Shown here: piece after piece, positions 44,689-63,320 of the stretch
How positions within the stretch are numbered: position 1 is the first letter of the stretch
Layout: each line of letters starts with the position of its first letter
Assembly (NCBI RefSeq): GCF_003473485.1
Contig: NC_053046.1
Span: forward strand, 43,113,832-43,177,831
Reading direction: 5' to 3'
Length of the DNA stretch: 64,000 nucleotides
Origin: Medicago truncatula
Lineage: Eukaryota > Streptophyta > Magnoliopsida > Fabales > Fabaceae
The notes under the pieces: generated by a model
The model's database searches: none
The model's input: only the letters and a program-made list of their open reading frames with translations
What the model was told of the DNA's origin: nothing
Position numbers and translations under genes: made by a program

Positions 44689-45352
44689 ATGAAGTCCATT
44701 CAAGCCTTATTCCTTGTCTTCTCTCTTCTCCTGGTAAGTTTTTCTTGCCGAAGTTCAATTCATTTTATCAAGTATGTGTTTGATTATGCGGTGAAAAAAA
44801 ATTGAATTTGAATTAGTTGATTTTGTAAAATTGTTTTTTACTAAAAATGAGTTATGACTTGAATCAATGTGAATTGAAGAAACAATAAATTTGATGTTAA
44901 AATTCAATTGAAGAAGCAAAAACTTTAAATTTTGTGTTTGAGCTATAATCAGTTCTTGAGGTAAATTCAATTATACGCAAACATATTTAAATATATCAAA
45001 ATTAATTCTACATCAATTTTGTCGTCTCTAAAAGTGAAACTAAATATACACCAACTCTATTAACTTTATCTCTGTTGAAATTATTATATAGGTTGCTAAC
45101 CTGAGCTATGCAAGAAAAGATTTAGGAGACTATTGGAAGAATAAGATGAATGAACAACCTATGCCTGAAGCAATTAAAAACCTTATTCAAGTTCCAAAAG
45201 CATTAGATGAAGGAAAAGAAGATCATTCTTTTACTACCGACTTTGATGTAAATCCTAATATCATATTATATCACACCCATGTGCATCAAGATGAGAAGCC
45301 TTTTCAACATGCAGCAAGGAAAATGGAGCCATTGTTACCTAAAAGAGGTTGA
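44689..45352 (+). CDS. Organ-specific protein S2/P4-like (DUF2775) small secreted protein
   Basis: Exon 1 is 44689-44733 and exon 2 is 45092-45352, with a GT-AG intron in phase 0, giving 101 residues. The signal peptide MKSIQALFLVFSLLLVANLSYA ends at the exon junction region. The mature part has DYWKNKMNEQPMPEAIKNLI, DFDVNPNIILYHTH and a basic end KMEPLLPKRG. This fits the organ-specific protein family first described in pea (S2, P4), which usually carries several repeats of the D-F-x-P-N motif; here there is one. Molecular function is unknown for the family. A TATA-like region is not obvious. Position and phase support a real gene. Confidence 0.82.
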
Positions 45353-46566
45353 ATTTAAACCTTCCAGAAATAACGATAACTATAGAAAACAGATTCATAC
45401 ATTGTCTCCGAGGCATTATTATGAATGAATTTAGTGTTTGAGTTATATGTATAATATTCATTAAAAATTATATATCTTTAAAGTAATTAAAAGAAAAATA
45501 ATTACTTATATGAATAACTCACAGTTTGTTAAATGAACCAATAATATCTATCTAAAATATAAAATAAATAAATCATAATTGTGTAAGCCGAAATAATAAC
45601 CAAGAATACTGTGCTTATATTGAATAAAATGGGTACATGAAAGATTTGTTCTTCTTATAATTAATTAAATAATTAATTAAAATTTTCTCTATCAATTATA
45701 TTATTTAAAAAATAAATTATCTATTAAAAAAAGGTTACTAAAACTTTGGTATACCATCTTTTTTTTAGTTTTACTATTTCACCGTCTCATTTTCTTAAAG
45801 TTTCAAAGGAAATGATGCTTTTAATTTTTAGTTCAAAGATGTTGAACAGGATTCAATTTTCAAGAGTACATATTTAGTTTCCCTCTTGGATAGTAATTAA
45901 TCACTTTAAAAATCAATGTTTTCCTTCCATAATTAAAGGTTACTAATCCAAATAGTCTTGGGTCCAAGAATGTAAATGATCATATACATTGTTTGACTCG
46001 ATGGTTCAAAAAAGGCTCAAAGTTTTGACCAAAACAAAGACCCAAGCATAAGTCTTAACCATTAAGCAAACTCCTTGAGTTAGCAAGACCCTTTTTACAA
46101 TTAGTCCTTAACTCATTTAGTCATTTTTATATTCTTGTTCTTACCTCATTTACGAGGAAAAAAAATCCTCTGAAATAAATATAAAATGTTCACTATGTTA
46201 TTACAATAGTATTATTTTTTGTCACTTTCTGTTTCTAATTTCGGTTTGCTTGCTTGTATGCATGCATGCATGGTTCATATATGATTACAATAGTATTAGT
46301 TTTTATTGTCACCCATATTGCTGCTATAGTTTAATTTAATACCCAAATGATGATTTTTTGTTTTTTTATTGAGTTCTCAACTTTTTTGAACACGAGAGTA
46401 GTGTTCTTTTCTTGCGTGTATGAGAAATATAAATTTGACAATGGATACAGTATTAAACTATAAAAAAATGTCTCAAGCATGTATAAAATAATTTTCTTTT
46501 ATTTCTTGAGGAAAAACTAAACGAATGTTGTGGTATAGTACATGATGAGAAATGAAAAAACATAAT
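45353..46566. other. Intergenic
   Basis: AT-rich DNA with no supported feature. A run ATGCATGCATGCATG lies at about 46258-46272. Confidence 0.5.
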
Positions 46567-47896
46567 TCAAGGACATTTTGGTCCTCCTTCTTTGGTCTTC
46601 CAATCGTTATAGCACGGACAAACTTCCTTGTTTCCATAAGTTCCTGGAGGTACACACAAGCATTTGGCACAACAATACTTGCAATAGAACAAACATGGTT
46701 TTTTGTGATGTGTTTTTGAGCATCTATCTTCACATCGAGGAGCACATTCTACAATTTCAACCATGCAATATTAGTTAGTACATCATTTTAGTGAATGAAT
46801 GTTGTAACATCAAATTTTAACAATAAATAAAAAGTAAAGAAAGATTTTTTTTATTATAGATTTTATATCAACAATATCTTTTGTAAAATTTATTTATGAG
46901 TGAAGCTATATCCTTCATTAAATCAATACCTTCTGGTTTAAGACTTCCTTCAGTGGTGCCATCCTGAAACTCAATTAAACAAAAATGAAATTAACATGAG
47001 AAAAAACGACGTAAATAATTATCTTCAAGAAAAATTGTCCAATTAAAACAAAAAATACAAAATGTTATAAGCCTTACCGTTGGGTCAGGAGTCACTGGAG
47101 CTGGTGAAGTTGCAGGAGGCGTTGGAGTCACTGGAGCTGGTGGAGTTGTCGGAGTTGCAGGAGTTTCTGGAGTTGAATCTGAAGCTGTAGTTGAAGTTGG
47201 AGCTGGAGATGGAGATGGAGATGGTGCCGGAGCTGGAGTTGGAGCCTCAATGGTAGCTCCAATTATATGAGCCTGAAATAAAATCATTCATGTAATAACA
47301 TTAAAAAGGATATAAAGAATTAATGGAACCCTTTTGTACATTGATAGAAAATCATGTAAATAATTTTGGTCATCACCTCTTCTTTATTTACAGTTCATTA
47401 CTAGTTCAATTCTTAGATCTCTCCTCCTCCACAGACTCTCTTAATTTTGGTGTTGTTATGTAAGTATGTAACATAGGTAATTTAGAGAGAAAAAAATTGT
47501 CTTTATAGATGAGATTTTTTAAGTTTATGAATTCGTGGTTCCATGCTTGAGTATTGTTACATTGGAAAAGAAGAACCTATAACGAATAAAGTGAGGTGAG
47601 TGGGAGTAAATGGTGAGGGTAATTGTGCAATGTTTTGGCAGCACCGGTAACAATCGAAATCGCGGAAAACCCTTGATCAAGTTTATAAATATTATACTTG
47701 TGATTCACATATTTAAAGGAAAAACTTATATCCAAAAATAAAATTATGGACGAAGGTAAAAAAAAAATTGCATCTCTTCAAAAAAAAAAAAAAAAAGGAT
47801 AAATATTCATAGCATAATAATATGTCGATTTACCTTGCTCTGTACAAGAAGAAACACAACTAAGAAGAGCATATTGATGTTATAATTTTTTGCCAT
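46567..47896 (-). CDS. GASA/snakin family protein with proline-rich N-terminal region (GASA14-like)
   Basis: GASA proteins are secreted, gibberellin-responsive cysteine-rich peptides. Exons, minus strand: 47896-47834, 47272-47078, 46963-46930, 46748-46567. All are GT-AG and in phase, giving 157 residues. The signal peptide is MAKNYNINMLFLVVFLLVQS. A Pro/Ala/Thr/Ser-rich region (about 28-86) is encoded almost wholly by exon 2, with repeated AP, SP and TP pairs suited to hydroxyproline glycosylation. The C-terminal GASA domain (about 99-157) has exactly twelve cysteines: CAPRCEDRC, then CLFYCKYCCAKCLCVPPGTY, CPC, and ending GPKCP. All twelve are in the conserved spacing, so the fold should be intact. 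Confidence 0.92.
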
Positions 47897-49854
47897 TACT
47901 CAAAGCTTTACGAAAAGCAAAAAAGTTATGTGAATTGTGATTATGAAGAAACGTTGAGTTACGTATTTATAGCATTTCTACTTGAACTGAATCTATGAAA
48001 GGGTGGCTCTATTTTAGTGATGAAAGATCCACCTAGCTCCACCTTTAGCTCAATATATGGTTGGACTTACTCTAAGGTTGGACTTGGAGAATTTGATGTG
48101 TTTGATTTATTCAACAATAGAATTCGAAAATTAAGGGAGGCGTTCCATCAAAAATTAAAAATTAAAGGAGATCTATAATAGTGCTTACTGTATTTTCGAT
48201 TTCTTGATACAAGCTAGTTAAATGATTTTGGTCTATATTAGTGTAGGTTCTCATATATGTTTCTAGAAATTTGTATGATATATATCATTGTACGAAAGAA
48301 CAAAAAAAAAATTGTATCAATAAAGCCAAGAAGCATTCAAAAACTATGAGAAATGACATTGTATTCTTATTCTCTCAAATGTTTTTGTCACAAATTGTTA
48401 GAATGGTCTTTCAAAAATTTATTAATTTATCGAACTTGTTCAAACCTAGTGGTTTTAATGTGATGACATTTTACATGGAATCTTGTGTTTGACTTTTGCT
48501 CACCACACTTTTTCCTCCCGTGTCCGTTTATGTGAGTATGTGGTGGTCACCAGACCAAGAGCAAAGTAAAGCAAAAATATCATAAAAATTGTTAATTTTG
48601 TACCTAGGGCCAAGTTGGAGAGTCATGACCTTAGTTTATAGGAGGAGCGTGTAAACCAAAGAGCTGCCTTAGGTCAAAGAAGTTATGGCACAGCTAACGG
48701 AAATGCTAACCAGCTTAGGGTGGACAAAATAGTATGTGATCTATCTTAATAGAGAACTCATATTTCTGTTAACATTCACAGAATATGAATGAAAACCTAT
48801 AATAGATTTACAAAAATCCCTTTTTATATATATATATATATATGCTCTTTAGTACAAAATATTGTGAAATAGTGGCGCTATAGCATTGTTGCTTAGCAGA
48901 ATTTGAACAAGGCGCTATTTTCTGCGATCTGAAATTGACAGCACTAGGATAAAGTAGGTTGAATTAAATTGATCTGAGAAATATAAAACAAGATTCTTGT
49001 ATTCGTAGGTACCATAATCTTAACTTATCTGCTAGGTTCGTTATATAAATGCATCGGAGTAGTATAACGTATCATCTTAACTTATCTGCTGGATCTACAA
49101 GTATTTCTGCCCAAATTTTTTAAGTAATATTCATTACTTAAGCCGTTAGGTAGTTAGACCAGCAGATTAAATATGAGAAGTAGACACTGATTCAGTCACA
49201 CTGAACTTGGAACGCAGCAGCAGAAACTTCAATGTAGAAACTGGTTTGGTGAGCGTACCAAAAGTCAATTTAAAAGTAGCAGCCATAGAAGGTTGCATTG
49301 TCGAAAGGTTAGCGTGAATGATATCAAATCTTTGAATAACATTGTGAAGCGATCGATTATGAGATTTGGCTTTGAATACAATTTTCCATTGTGAATTTGA
49401 AGCATAATAACATCATTGCCTTAATGGTATGTATTATCTCTTTAAATGTCATTGAAATTCAATAGGTTTGTATCAAACATAGAAAAGTAAGCAAGCCTGA
49501 TAAATTCAAAAATGAGTACTTTTAAATCAGAATAGCATGCTCACCAATAAAATATTGAGACACTGCCTCATTCGACAAATTAAAGAGTTATCTTAATTCA
49601 AACAGTCTTATAAAATAAATTATAATTCAGAGGTTGCATTATACAAATTAAAAATTAGATAATACAAGAAGAGAAAACAGAAACGACATAACAATCCGAT
49701 TATTAATTTTAATAAATATTTTTACTTTCAATAAGTCTATATGAGAAACTACGAAAAATATCAAAAGGTGCTCTAATTAAATAGAGCTGCTAAAGTAAGT
49801 GTAATTTGGATTTCTATTAAAAATGACTTAAAAAAACTAATAGTGAAGCTAAAA
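47897..49854. other. Intergenic with (TA)n
   Basis: A TA dinucleotide run lies at about 48824-48842. TTAATTTTGTACCTAGGGCCAAGTTGGAG at about 48592-48620 has a diverged partner at 53708-53736, indicating a dispersed repeat. No gene was seen. Confidence 0.45.
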
Positions 49855-51527
49855 CTAGGCCTGCCCACCGCCATGCTCTTCCGCTGGTTTCACAAACTTC
49901 CTCCAATAAGAATGATTTTGCCACACCATAAACATTTCTTCAATAGGAACACCTTTGGTCTCCGGCAAAAACTTGTAAATAAACAAGCTCATCACCACCA
50001 CAAAAAATGCAAAGAAGATGAAGAGTCCAAACTTCATGTGGCACGACATGGTGGTGAAAACTCGAGCAATGGCAAATGTGAAAATCATGTTAACCGAAAC
50101 ATTGACACTTTGAGCCGCTGATCGCACCTCAAGTGGAAAAGTTTCACTTGGCACCAACCATCCAAGAGGACCCCAAGACCATGTGAATCCCATCACATAC
50201 ACGCATATGCCTATCACAACAAGCAATGCATACCACTTTGGAAGCTCACCTGGATTTCCATCAACTCCAAATTTAAATGCAATGGGCCACTGCTACAATA
50301 ATCTGTGTCAAAACAAATTTGTATTAGCAAAGAAATATGAGCAACATATTATTGTGGTATGTATTATTTTGCCTAACCACTAGCTCCAGTGGAAATGATT
50401 AGTTACTATTATGTGTTATGAATTTCAAAGTTGAGCAACATATTATTGTGGTATGTATTATGTTGGCCACAAAAATGCCTATAGTTATTGACAATTGGAA
50501 CATCATGTTAAGAGCTCCTCTATACTTGTAGGGAGCAACCTCAGACAGATAGATTGGCACAGACTGTTATAAAAAAAAAATGCAACATTAGTAAACTACT
50601 TAAATAATAAATAAGTTGAACTATTAATAACAGTATAAGTAATTAACATTTGTCACACACAAAAAGTACTTAACAATTTATGCACACAACTTAATATCAT
50701 GAGATATTTTATTTCAATCAGTAAAGTAGTACCCATTAAAACTATTAAAATCCTTCCATCTTGTCACTTCAATTTACTCCTAATTAAAAGCATAAACAAA
50801 AGCATAACTTGAGGACTAATTAATCATCCAACCAGGAAGCATTATGATATGCTTCCATTTTTCTTCATGTTTTTTTTAATCTAAATGGAATAAAAACACA
50901 CTCATGGTTGATGTACATTAATCTAAGAGTTTATTCATTAAGAATTAACCACATGTTTTTTTACCTGGTTAGCACATCCTATTCCAAAACCAAGCAACAT
51001 GCGGCCAACATAAAGCATCCACACTTTTTCAGCGAATCCATTCATAGCAGCTCCAGCGAGAAAAAGAACACCACCAGAGAGCATGGTAAGACGTCTTCCA
51101 AAGATTCTAGTTACGGTGGATGCTCCAAGAGAATCCACAAGAGCGGCCAAATACAAAGAGGATGTAAACAACGTAGTGTCTGACTGTCGAATTTGCAGTA
51201 TTGATTATCCGTAGGCTTAATGTTTAGCTCCTTAGCCTAAACATCTGGAAAGAACTTCAGCAAGAATGGATCCATTGCCGTAACTCCACCTATACATTAA
51301 TTGTTTATCATGTAATTAATCAGAAAATTATTGTCATATGAACAATTCTTGAGACATATTTTGTCAAACACTTCAATGGAAAATGAGAATATTGTACCTG
51401 AAATGCCAAGATCATAGCCGAAGATTAAGCCTCCAAATGCTGCAATCATGCAAGCGATGAACACCCTAAAGGTGAGTTTTCCCGGATATTCTTTTTCAGA
51501 GCCATGTGCTATGTAACCTCCAGCCAT
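49855..51527 (-). pseudogene. Decayed sugar transport protein (STP, H+/hexose symporter)
   Basis: STPs are twelve-helix plasma-membrane sugar/proton symporters. Minus-strand pieces: exon 1 51527-51398 (MAGGYIAHGSEKEYPGKLT, FGGLIFGYDLGISG); exon 2 51289-50965 (GVTAMDPFLLKFFPDV, then TAG at 51239-51237, [10 protein letters not shown], a frameshift before [41 protein letters not shown]); part of exon 3 from 50573 ([19 protein letters not shown] to GIFVAN); and a C-terminal block about 50303-49855 ([50 protein letters not shown]). Roughly 200 residues covering the central loop and middle helices are missing between the last two. It is non-functional. Confidence 0.88.
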
Positions 51528-52101
51528 TGTGTTGTTTCAAATGACAAAGAAAGTTAAGAGTTTAGAAAACCTAAAATACATGAAGAAAAAAAAGAAGAAA
51601 AAAAAAAACTTATAAGAGTTTAGAAGTTTGACAAATAAACAACCTGAGCTAATTTAGTATGTATTCCTAAAACTTCACTCCATAATTAATATAGATGATC
51701 TTTCAAAAAAATAAAAAAAAACTTAATATAGATGCTCATCCATATTAGAGTAGACATAAAAAAAAAATCTTGCGTGTTTGCATTAATTAAGAAAATTTTA
51801 AGAATGCAAACATACTATTCTATTTTTATGGTTTTATCAAATCCTAATCCTATTTTTGAGAATATTGAAATCAACCAAAACCTTTTCTTAATTTGTATTT
51901 ACGTATGTTCCTTGGATCGTAAAAAACCAATTTTGATTTCCAATCCCCCACTAGAATTCTACAACACTTGGTTATCCTCAAAAGGATAAACGGCCTTGTC
52001 AAAATAATAACATTTACTAGGATCTCAGCATGTAAGAAACGATAAACAGTTTAGTCCATGACACTTTATTTTCATATTCCTTCATAACCCAAACATCATG
52101 A

Positions 52102-52973
52102 TCAGAAAATCATGCACAACCAACCCCGTAACACACCCAAGGTCAAGAAGTTACTAGAATCTACCTCTCTATAATTAGGCTGCAAAACCTCTTGATAAGA
52201 CTCATTCCCTAAATTAAGAGAAACAATAAAACATGGACTATTTTGCCTGGTCCGATCTTTGCAAACCAACCAATTTATCGTGCCACTCACACGTATCACT
52301 TACTGCTCAACATGGACACCACCAAAAGGGAATTCTTGAATGCTTTTCCAAAAATTGGTACCCAAAGTATGAATCTGTACTTCTGTTTTTTCAACCATTT
52401 CAAACCGACTTACGAAGTATTGTAAGACAACAACCACCTTGTAATTATTAGTAACATAATCATAGCCAAAACCATACGTCATATAAGCCATAGTAACAGT
52501 TTGTGGCCTTTGATAAGGGGGCAATTCCTTGAATTTTCTAGTGGAAGGGTTCCACAATAGAATGCAATTTTTATATTAGCCAGCAAGACAAAGGATGTCG
52601 TCACAAGAGCCAACTATATAATGTAATTGTTTCGAGGGTTTTGTTCATCATAGTTATTTGGAGGATACTCAAGTCGTGTGGCATTAGCGGTTACATTGGT
52701 GAAAACCGAGTGGAGTCGATAAGATGTGAGAACGAATTTGTGTGAGAGATTGGAGAAGCTTAAGGTGTGAATGTGACGCGTGGTCGACAGACGAATGTGT
52801 TTTTTGGCGAAATTGGGATTAGAAATTAGGGATTTCTATGACTTGCTAATGTATCGAAGTTGAAGGAAGAGCTTCACAGGTAACCTACAAAGTATCTCTT
52901 CTATGAGCTCAAATGAAAGAGTCGGCAACGATGGTGCGTGAAGGTTATAGATGAAAGGGGTGGTTGTTGTCAT
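52102..52973 (-). pseudogene. Decayed F-box protein with F-box-associated domain
   Basis: F-box proteins are substrate adaptors of SCF ubiquitin ligases. On the minus strand ATG 52973 opens MTTTTPFIYNL. The F-box has LSFELIEEILCRLPVKLFLQ, then YISKS*KSLISNPNFAKKH, where TAG replaces the conserved Trp. Later segments are DDILCLAG* and WNPSTRKFKELPPYQRP, then FGYDYVTNNYKVVVVL, VHVEQ* and SGTINWLVCKD. A frame change occurs between about 52640 and 52600. With at least three stops and one frameshift it is a pseudogene. The pattern is the CPR30-like legume F-box/FBA family, which is very large and full of dead copies. Confidence 0.83.
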
Positions 52974-54492
52974 CTCCTTTCCTCACTGTCGTCATTCTCA
53001 GTTCTAGACGGAACCCTTTTTTGTTTTTTATTTGAAGAAAAACTGAATGCATTTTTTTGGGTGTAAAAGCATGAAACTTAGATCACCATGGTTGAAGAAC
53101 AAAATTTCAACCGAGTAATTCTATAATAACCGGCAATTGGATATTAAATAGGCCTAGCACTAAATTGTATATATTCAGTATTACCAGCTAAGCTAAAACA
53201 TCCAAAATAACAGCCAAACAACACACGGAAGCCAAAGCCAGACAGACACACCACAAAGATAGCAGCCACGAAAGAAAAAACCTTGTCACGAATCACAATG
53301 TTATATTAAGACAGACAAAACATCCATAGAAGCCAGGAACAAAGCTGCCAATCCAAATCAGAAAAGCAGAACGAAGAAAACACTAATAATACGAATTTTT
53401 TACGAGATTATATTAAGCATATTAAAGCAAAATTCGATAATTTTTTATAGACGAAAAACCTAATTTAAAAATGGAGGCACTCGTTAACATTTCCCTTTAA
53501 AAATACATTGTGTACTGACTAATTTAAAAATAATTAAAATTCAACACCAGTCATTTACATATAAGGTTCGTTTTGTACTACTAAATACACATTCAACATA
53601 TGATGATGAGAAAACAATATCGACGGTGTTATATAAATTTATAGAAGCGTCTTTCTAGTGGTTTGACCGTGTGGACATTTTATGTAGAATCTATAAAAGA
53701 ATATCGAAATTGTTAATTTTGTAAATAGGGCCAAGTTGGAGCCAAAAAAAAAAAAAAAACTAGGAAAACAACCACAGCTATGGACCTGCCTTGCAGTTTT
53801 GATGTTCCAAATTGAATCGTTTTGGACATGTGGTCATGAACAGCACAAAAATCGGTGCCTTGCTCATTTAGTTACAACCTATAACTAGTGTCATTTTTAA
53901 CTTACATTAAGAATCAACTTTTGCTAAGCAGTTTCTTGTATTGACAATGATAACAAACTGACCTTGAAATTCCACGATTAGCTTTTAACTCTCAAATACA
54001 AGATCCAAGTGTCTCATATTAATTGTCATTAACAAACTCTACTACTCCAGTAATATGTCCCTTATACATATCTATCATTGACATCCAATAATATAAATGG
54101 TCATGTGCTGTAAATTTGTAATTAGCAGCATAACAATAAGCACATGACCTTGTTAAAGCTGCTGAAAATTACACTTCAAGGAATTTGTTGAAGCTGCAGA
54201 ATGGTAATTTTGCCCATAAACACAAGTGTATATGAATTTACTTTGAGGATCACTAACTCATCCTCCTCTGGAAGCCCCTGATGAAAGAGGACTTGTTTGC
54301 AATCTCATCATATCTATAAACCTTCTCTTGGAAGTGAGGTATCACACTGAAGGCAAATGCTTGATTTCAAAGCATTAAGATTTGTAGAGACAGAAATCAT
54401 GGCAGAAGCAACTCGCTCACAGCCTCTTTCGAATCTCATCGAATGTTATCCAATTTGAGATAGAGTGACAAAGGGTTTCACTGAAATTCATT
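52974..54492. other. Intergenic
   Basis: No gene was recognised. A diverged partner of the repeat at about 48592-48620 lies at 53708-53736. The last 250 bp is probably 3' UTR of the methyltransferase gene. Confidence 0.45.
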
Positions 54493-60929
<6,437 letters not shown>

Positions 60930-61009
60930 GTTTGAACCTTTGTAAGCTGTTTGGATATGGTACCTTTGGGGGTTTAACTGTTAAATACGGTTCATCAGAG
61001 GAAAAACAT

Positions 61010-61222
61010 TCTCACCGTGGAGAAACTCTTTTATAGATACAAATACAAATGATAAATATTTAGACACACTCACATTAAATGTATAAATTAAAAAAGAAAA
61101 AAACTAAATGATGTTGATTGATGGGATCTAATTATTTTTGTTTTAAATTTTTTCATTTGATGTGAGTGTGCCCAAATATTTATCATTTGTATTTGTGTCT
61201 ATAGAAGAGTTTTTCTCGCACT
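61010..61222. mobile_element. MITE with about 55-bp terminal inverted repeats
   Basis: The left arm AGAAACTCTTTTATAGATAC through ACACACTCAC is mirrored by the right arm GTGAGTGTGC through GTCTATAGAAGAGTTTTTCT. The centre is AT-rich. It lies just upstream of the methyltransferase start codon, so it could affect that promoter. Confidence 0.7.
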
Positions 61223-61713
61223 ATATTATTTAATCTCTAAATTTATTTAATTTTACTCGAAAATCTAATTTAAAAGTGACACAAATGATGAAATTACTAT
61301 CGGATAAGGTGTAATTGAGACTATAGTTATTCAAGTTACTAAGTCAAGCTTTAAAGTTTAAATCGAGTTGTTATTTAAAAGGGTTTGATACCAATGATAA
61401 TTGAAAGTTGAGTCTGGTAAAATGAAGCGATCTTTGACATCGTAGTCAACTAATGTTCGAATATTGAAAATGAGAAACACTCTTAGTGTTTAATCCTTAA
61501 ACAAACATATATTTAGTGTCTACCAGCATCTCAAGCTAATCTTTAGGGAAATGCTAACGAGTGCCCTTAGGGCATTAGTTTAGAAGTTTAAAGTGAAAAT
61601 TTTATATTGAAAATTTGCATTTAATATTTTGAAACAACAAAAAGTAATTTTTTTTTCTACATAAAATTTATCAATTATTTATATTTTTAAATCTTTAACA
61701 AGTGCCAACAGAA

Positions 61714-62290
61714 CTAGGGATGGCAACGGGTACCCCAATGGGTAGGGTACTACAATGCCCATCCTCATACCCTCATTTGTAAAAATTACCCGTATATGTG
61801 CTCGTACCCTCGTGGGCAACAACTTTAGTGTCATTTCCTATGCTCTATGGGTACCTAAGTGCTCATACCTGCACCCATTACCCGCACTTTAACTATGAAA
61901 AGACAATAAAAACATCACAATTGAAATAAAACTATGGTCTAAATCTTTTAAAATTAAACCATAAAATAATATGAATCGTAGTATTTAGTCAAATTAAAAA
62001 CATCCAAAATATCTCTAAAAAATTGTACACAGGCAGGATGGGGTTGTTATTGTATTAAGCAGTTTTAGTTTAGGCTTAAATATCTAAATAAATTATTTAA
62101 TTATACACTAAAAAAAATAAAATTACTTATAATATTAAATAAATATGTATATGAGGGGTTGCGGGACTGGACAGTAAAGTACCCTTACCTGTGTCCATAC
62201 CCATTTAAATTCGTGGATATTACCCGTCCCCGTCCCCAGACCTATGATAGCGGGGTTTTACCCTACCCATTGTAGGTATACTACCGAATT
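61714..62290. repeat. Repeat of the GGGATGGCAACGGGTACC type
   Basis: It begins AGGGATGGCAACGGGTACCC with AATGGGTAGGGTAC. Near its right end is the inverse GTTTTACCCTACCCATT, plus TACCCGTCCCCGTCCCCAG. This is a common plant non-autonomous DNA element; the right terminus is degraded. Confidence 0.55.
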
Positions 62291-63320
62291 AACAGATAAT
62301 TTGATATCTAAACTATAATTTTCTCATAAATTTAGTTCTTAAATTATGAAAAATATATCAATTTAGTAGTCAAACAATCATGAAAAATAATCAATTTTAT
62401 TAACGATTAAATAGTTAAATGAGAGAACATTTTATAGACTGTTTAGTTGATTTAAACAGTATAGAGACTAAATTGATGAGAATATAGTTTAACAACTAAA
62501 TTGATATATGGATAGTTTATTAATTTATTGTCGCATAGTGTCCAGAATGTACGAGAATTATTTTTTTTGAGAATTTTGTACTTAAATTGTTAATGAATAT
62601 AAATTGTTTTTTTTAGGGGATGAATATAAATTGTTGAGGAGAAAATAAATTCAATTGATAAATAAAATAATTATTAGTCGGATTTTCCTTATTTCTCGAT
62701 CAAACTACTGGAATATCGGTTGCAATGTTGCATACTTGAAAAAGAGTAGTGATATTTGTACATTTAATTGATGACAACTTTGGTGACAATTTTATTTTTT
62801 TCTCTTCTTATTGATCAAAAGCAATGGAGAGAGAAAAATGAAGAGAGAGATTAAGAATCTAATGTAAGTATTAGAAAAAAAGTTGTCCAAAAATTATCAG
62901 ATTATGATTGTACAAATATCATTTCTGTTTGAAAAAAGAAAAGGAAAAGTAAGAGTTGGATGTTGTGATGTGATAGATAGACAGATGCGCATATTGCAAA
63001 GAAGGTGGGCACACACACTGACACAGCAATAAACACGGTGTAGCGTTAAACCCTTCTTCTAGTCTTTTGATTATTCCTTCTCATTCAATTCAACACCGTT
63101 ACTGTTTCTTTCAACGCATTCTCCTGGTTGGTTCCCCTTTGACACGTAACGTATATATTAACGCCGTTATAACTTTTCAATAAAAATAATTCCTCAACCT
63201 TTTTTTTTTATTTTTATAACACCACATTTTTCCATCTAAATAAATATTTTTTCTCTTCCTTTCCCACCTTATTTTCTTTTCCAGGAAAATCATCATTCCA
63301 TCCAATATTCATCTCGATGG
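62291..63320. other. Intergenic; possible gene 5' region at the end
   Basis: No coding region was found. From about 63040 the sequence becomes CT-rich and leader-like. ATCTCGATGGTATGCCC at 63312-63328 could be a start codon or 5' UTR exon followed at once by an intron donor, with the remaining exons outside the window. Confidence 0.25.
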
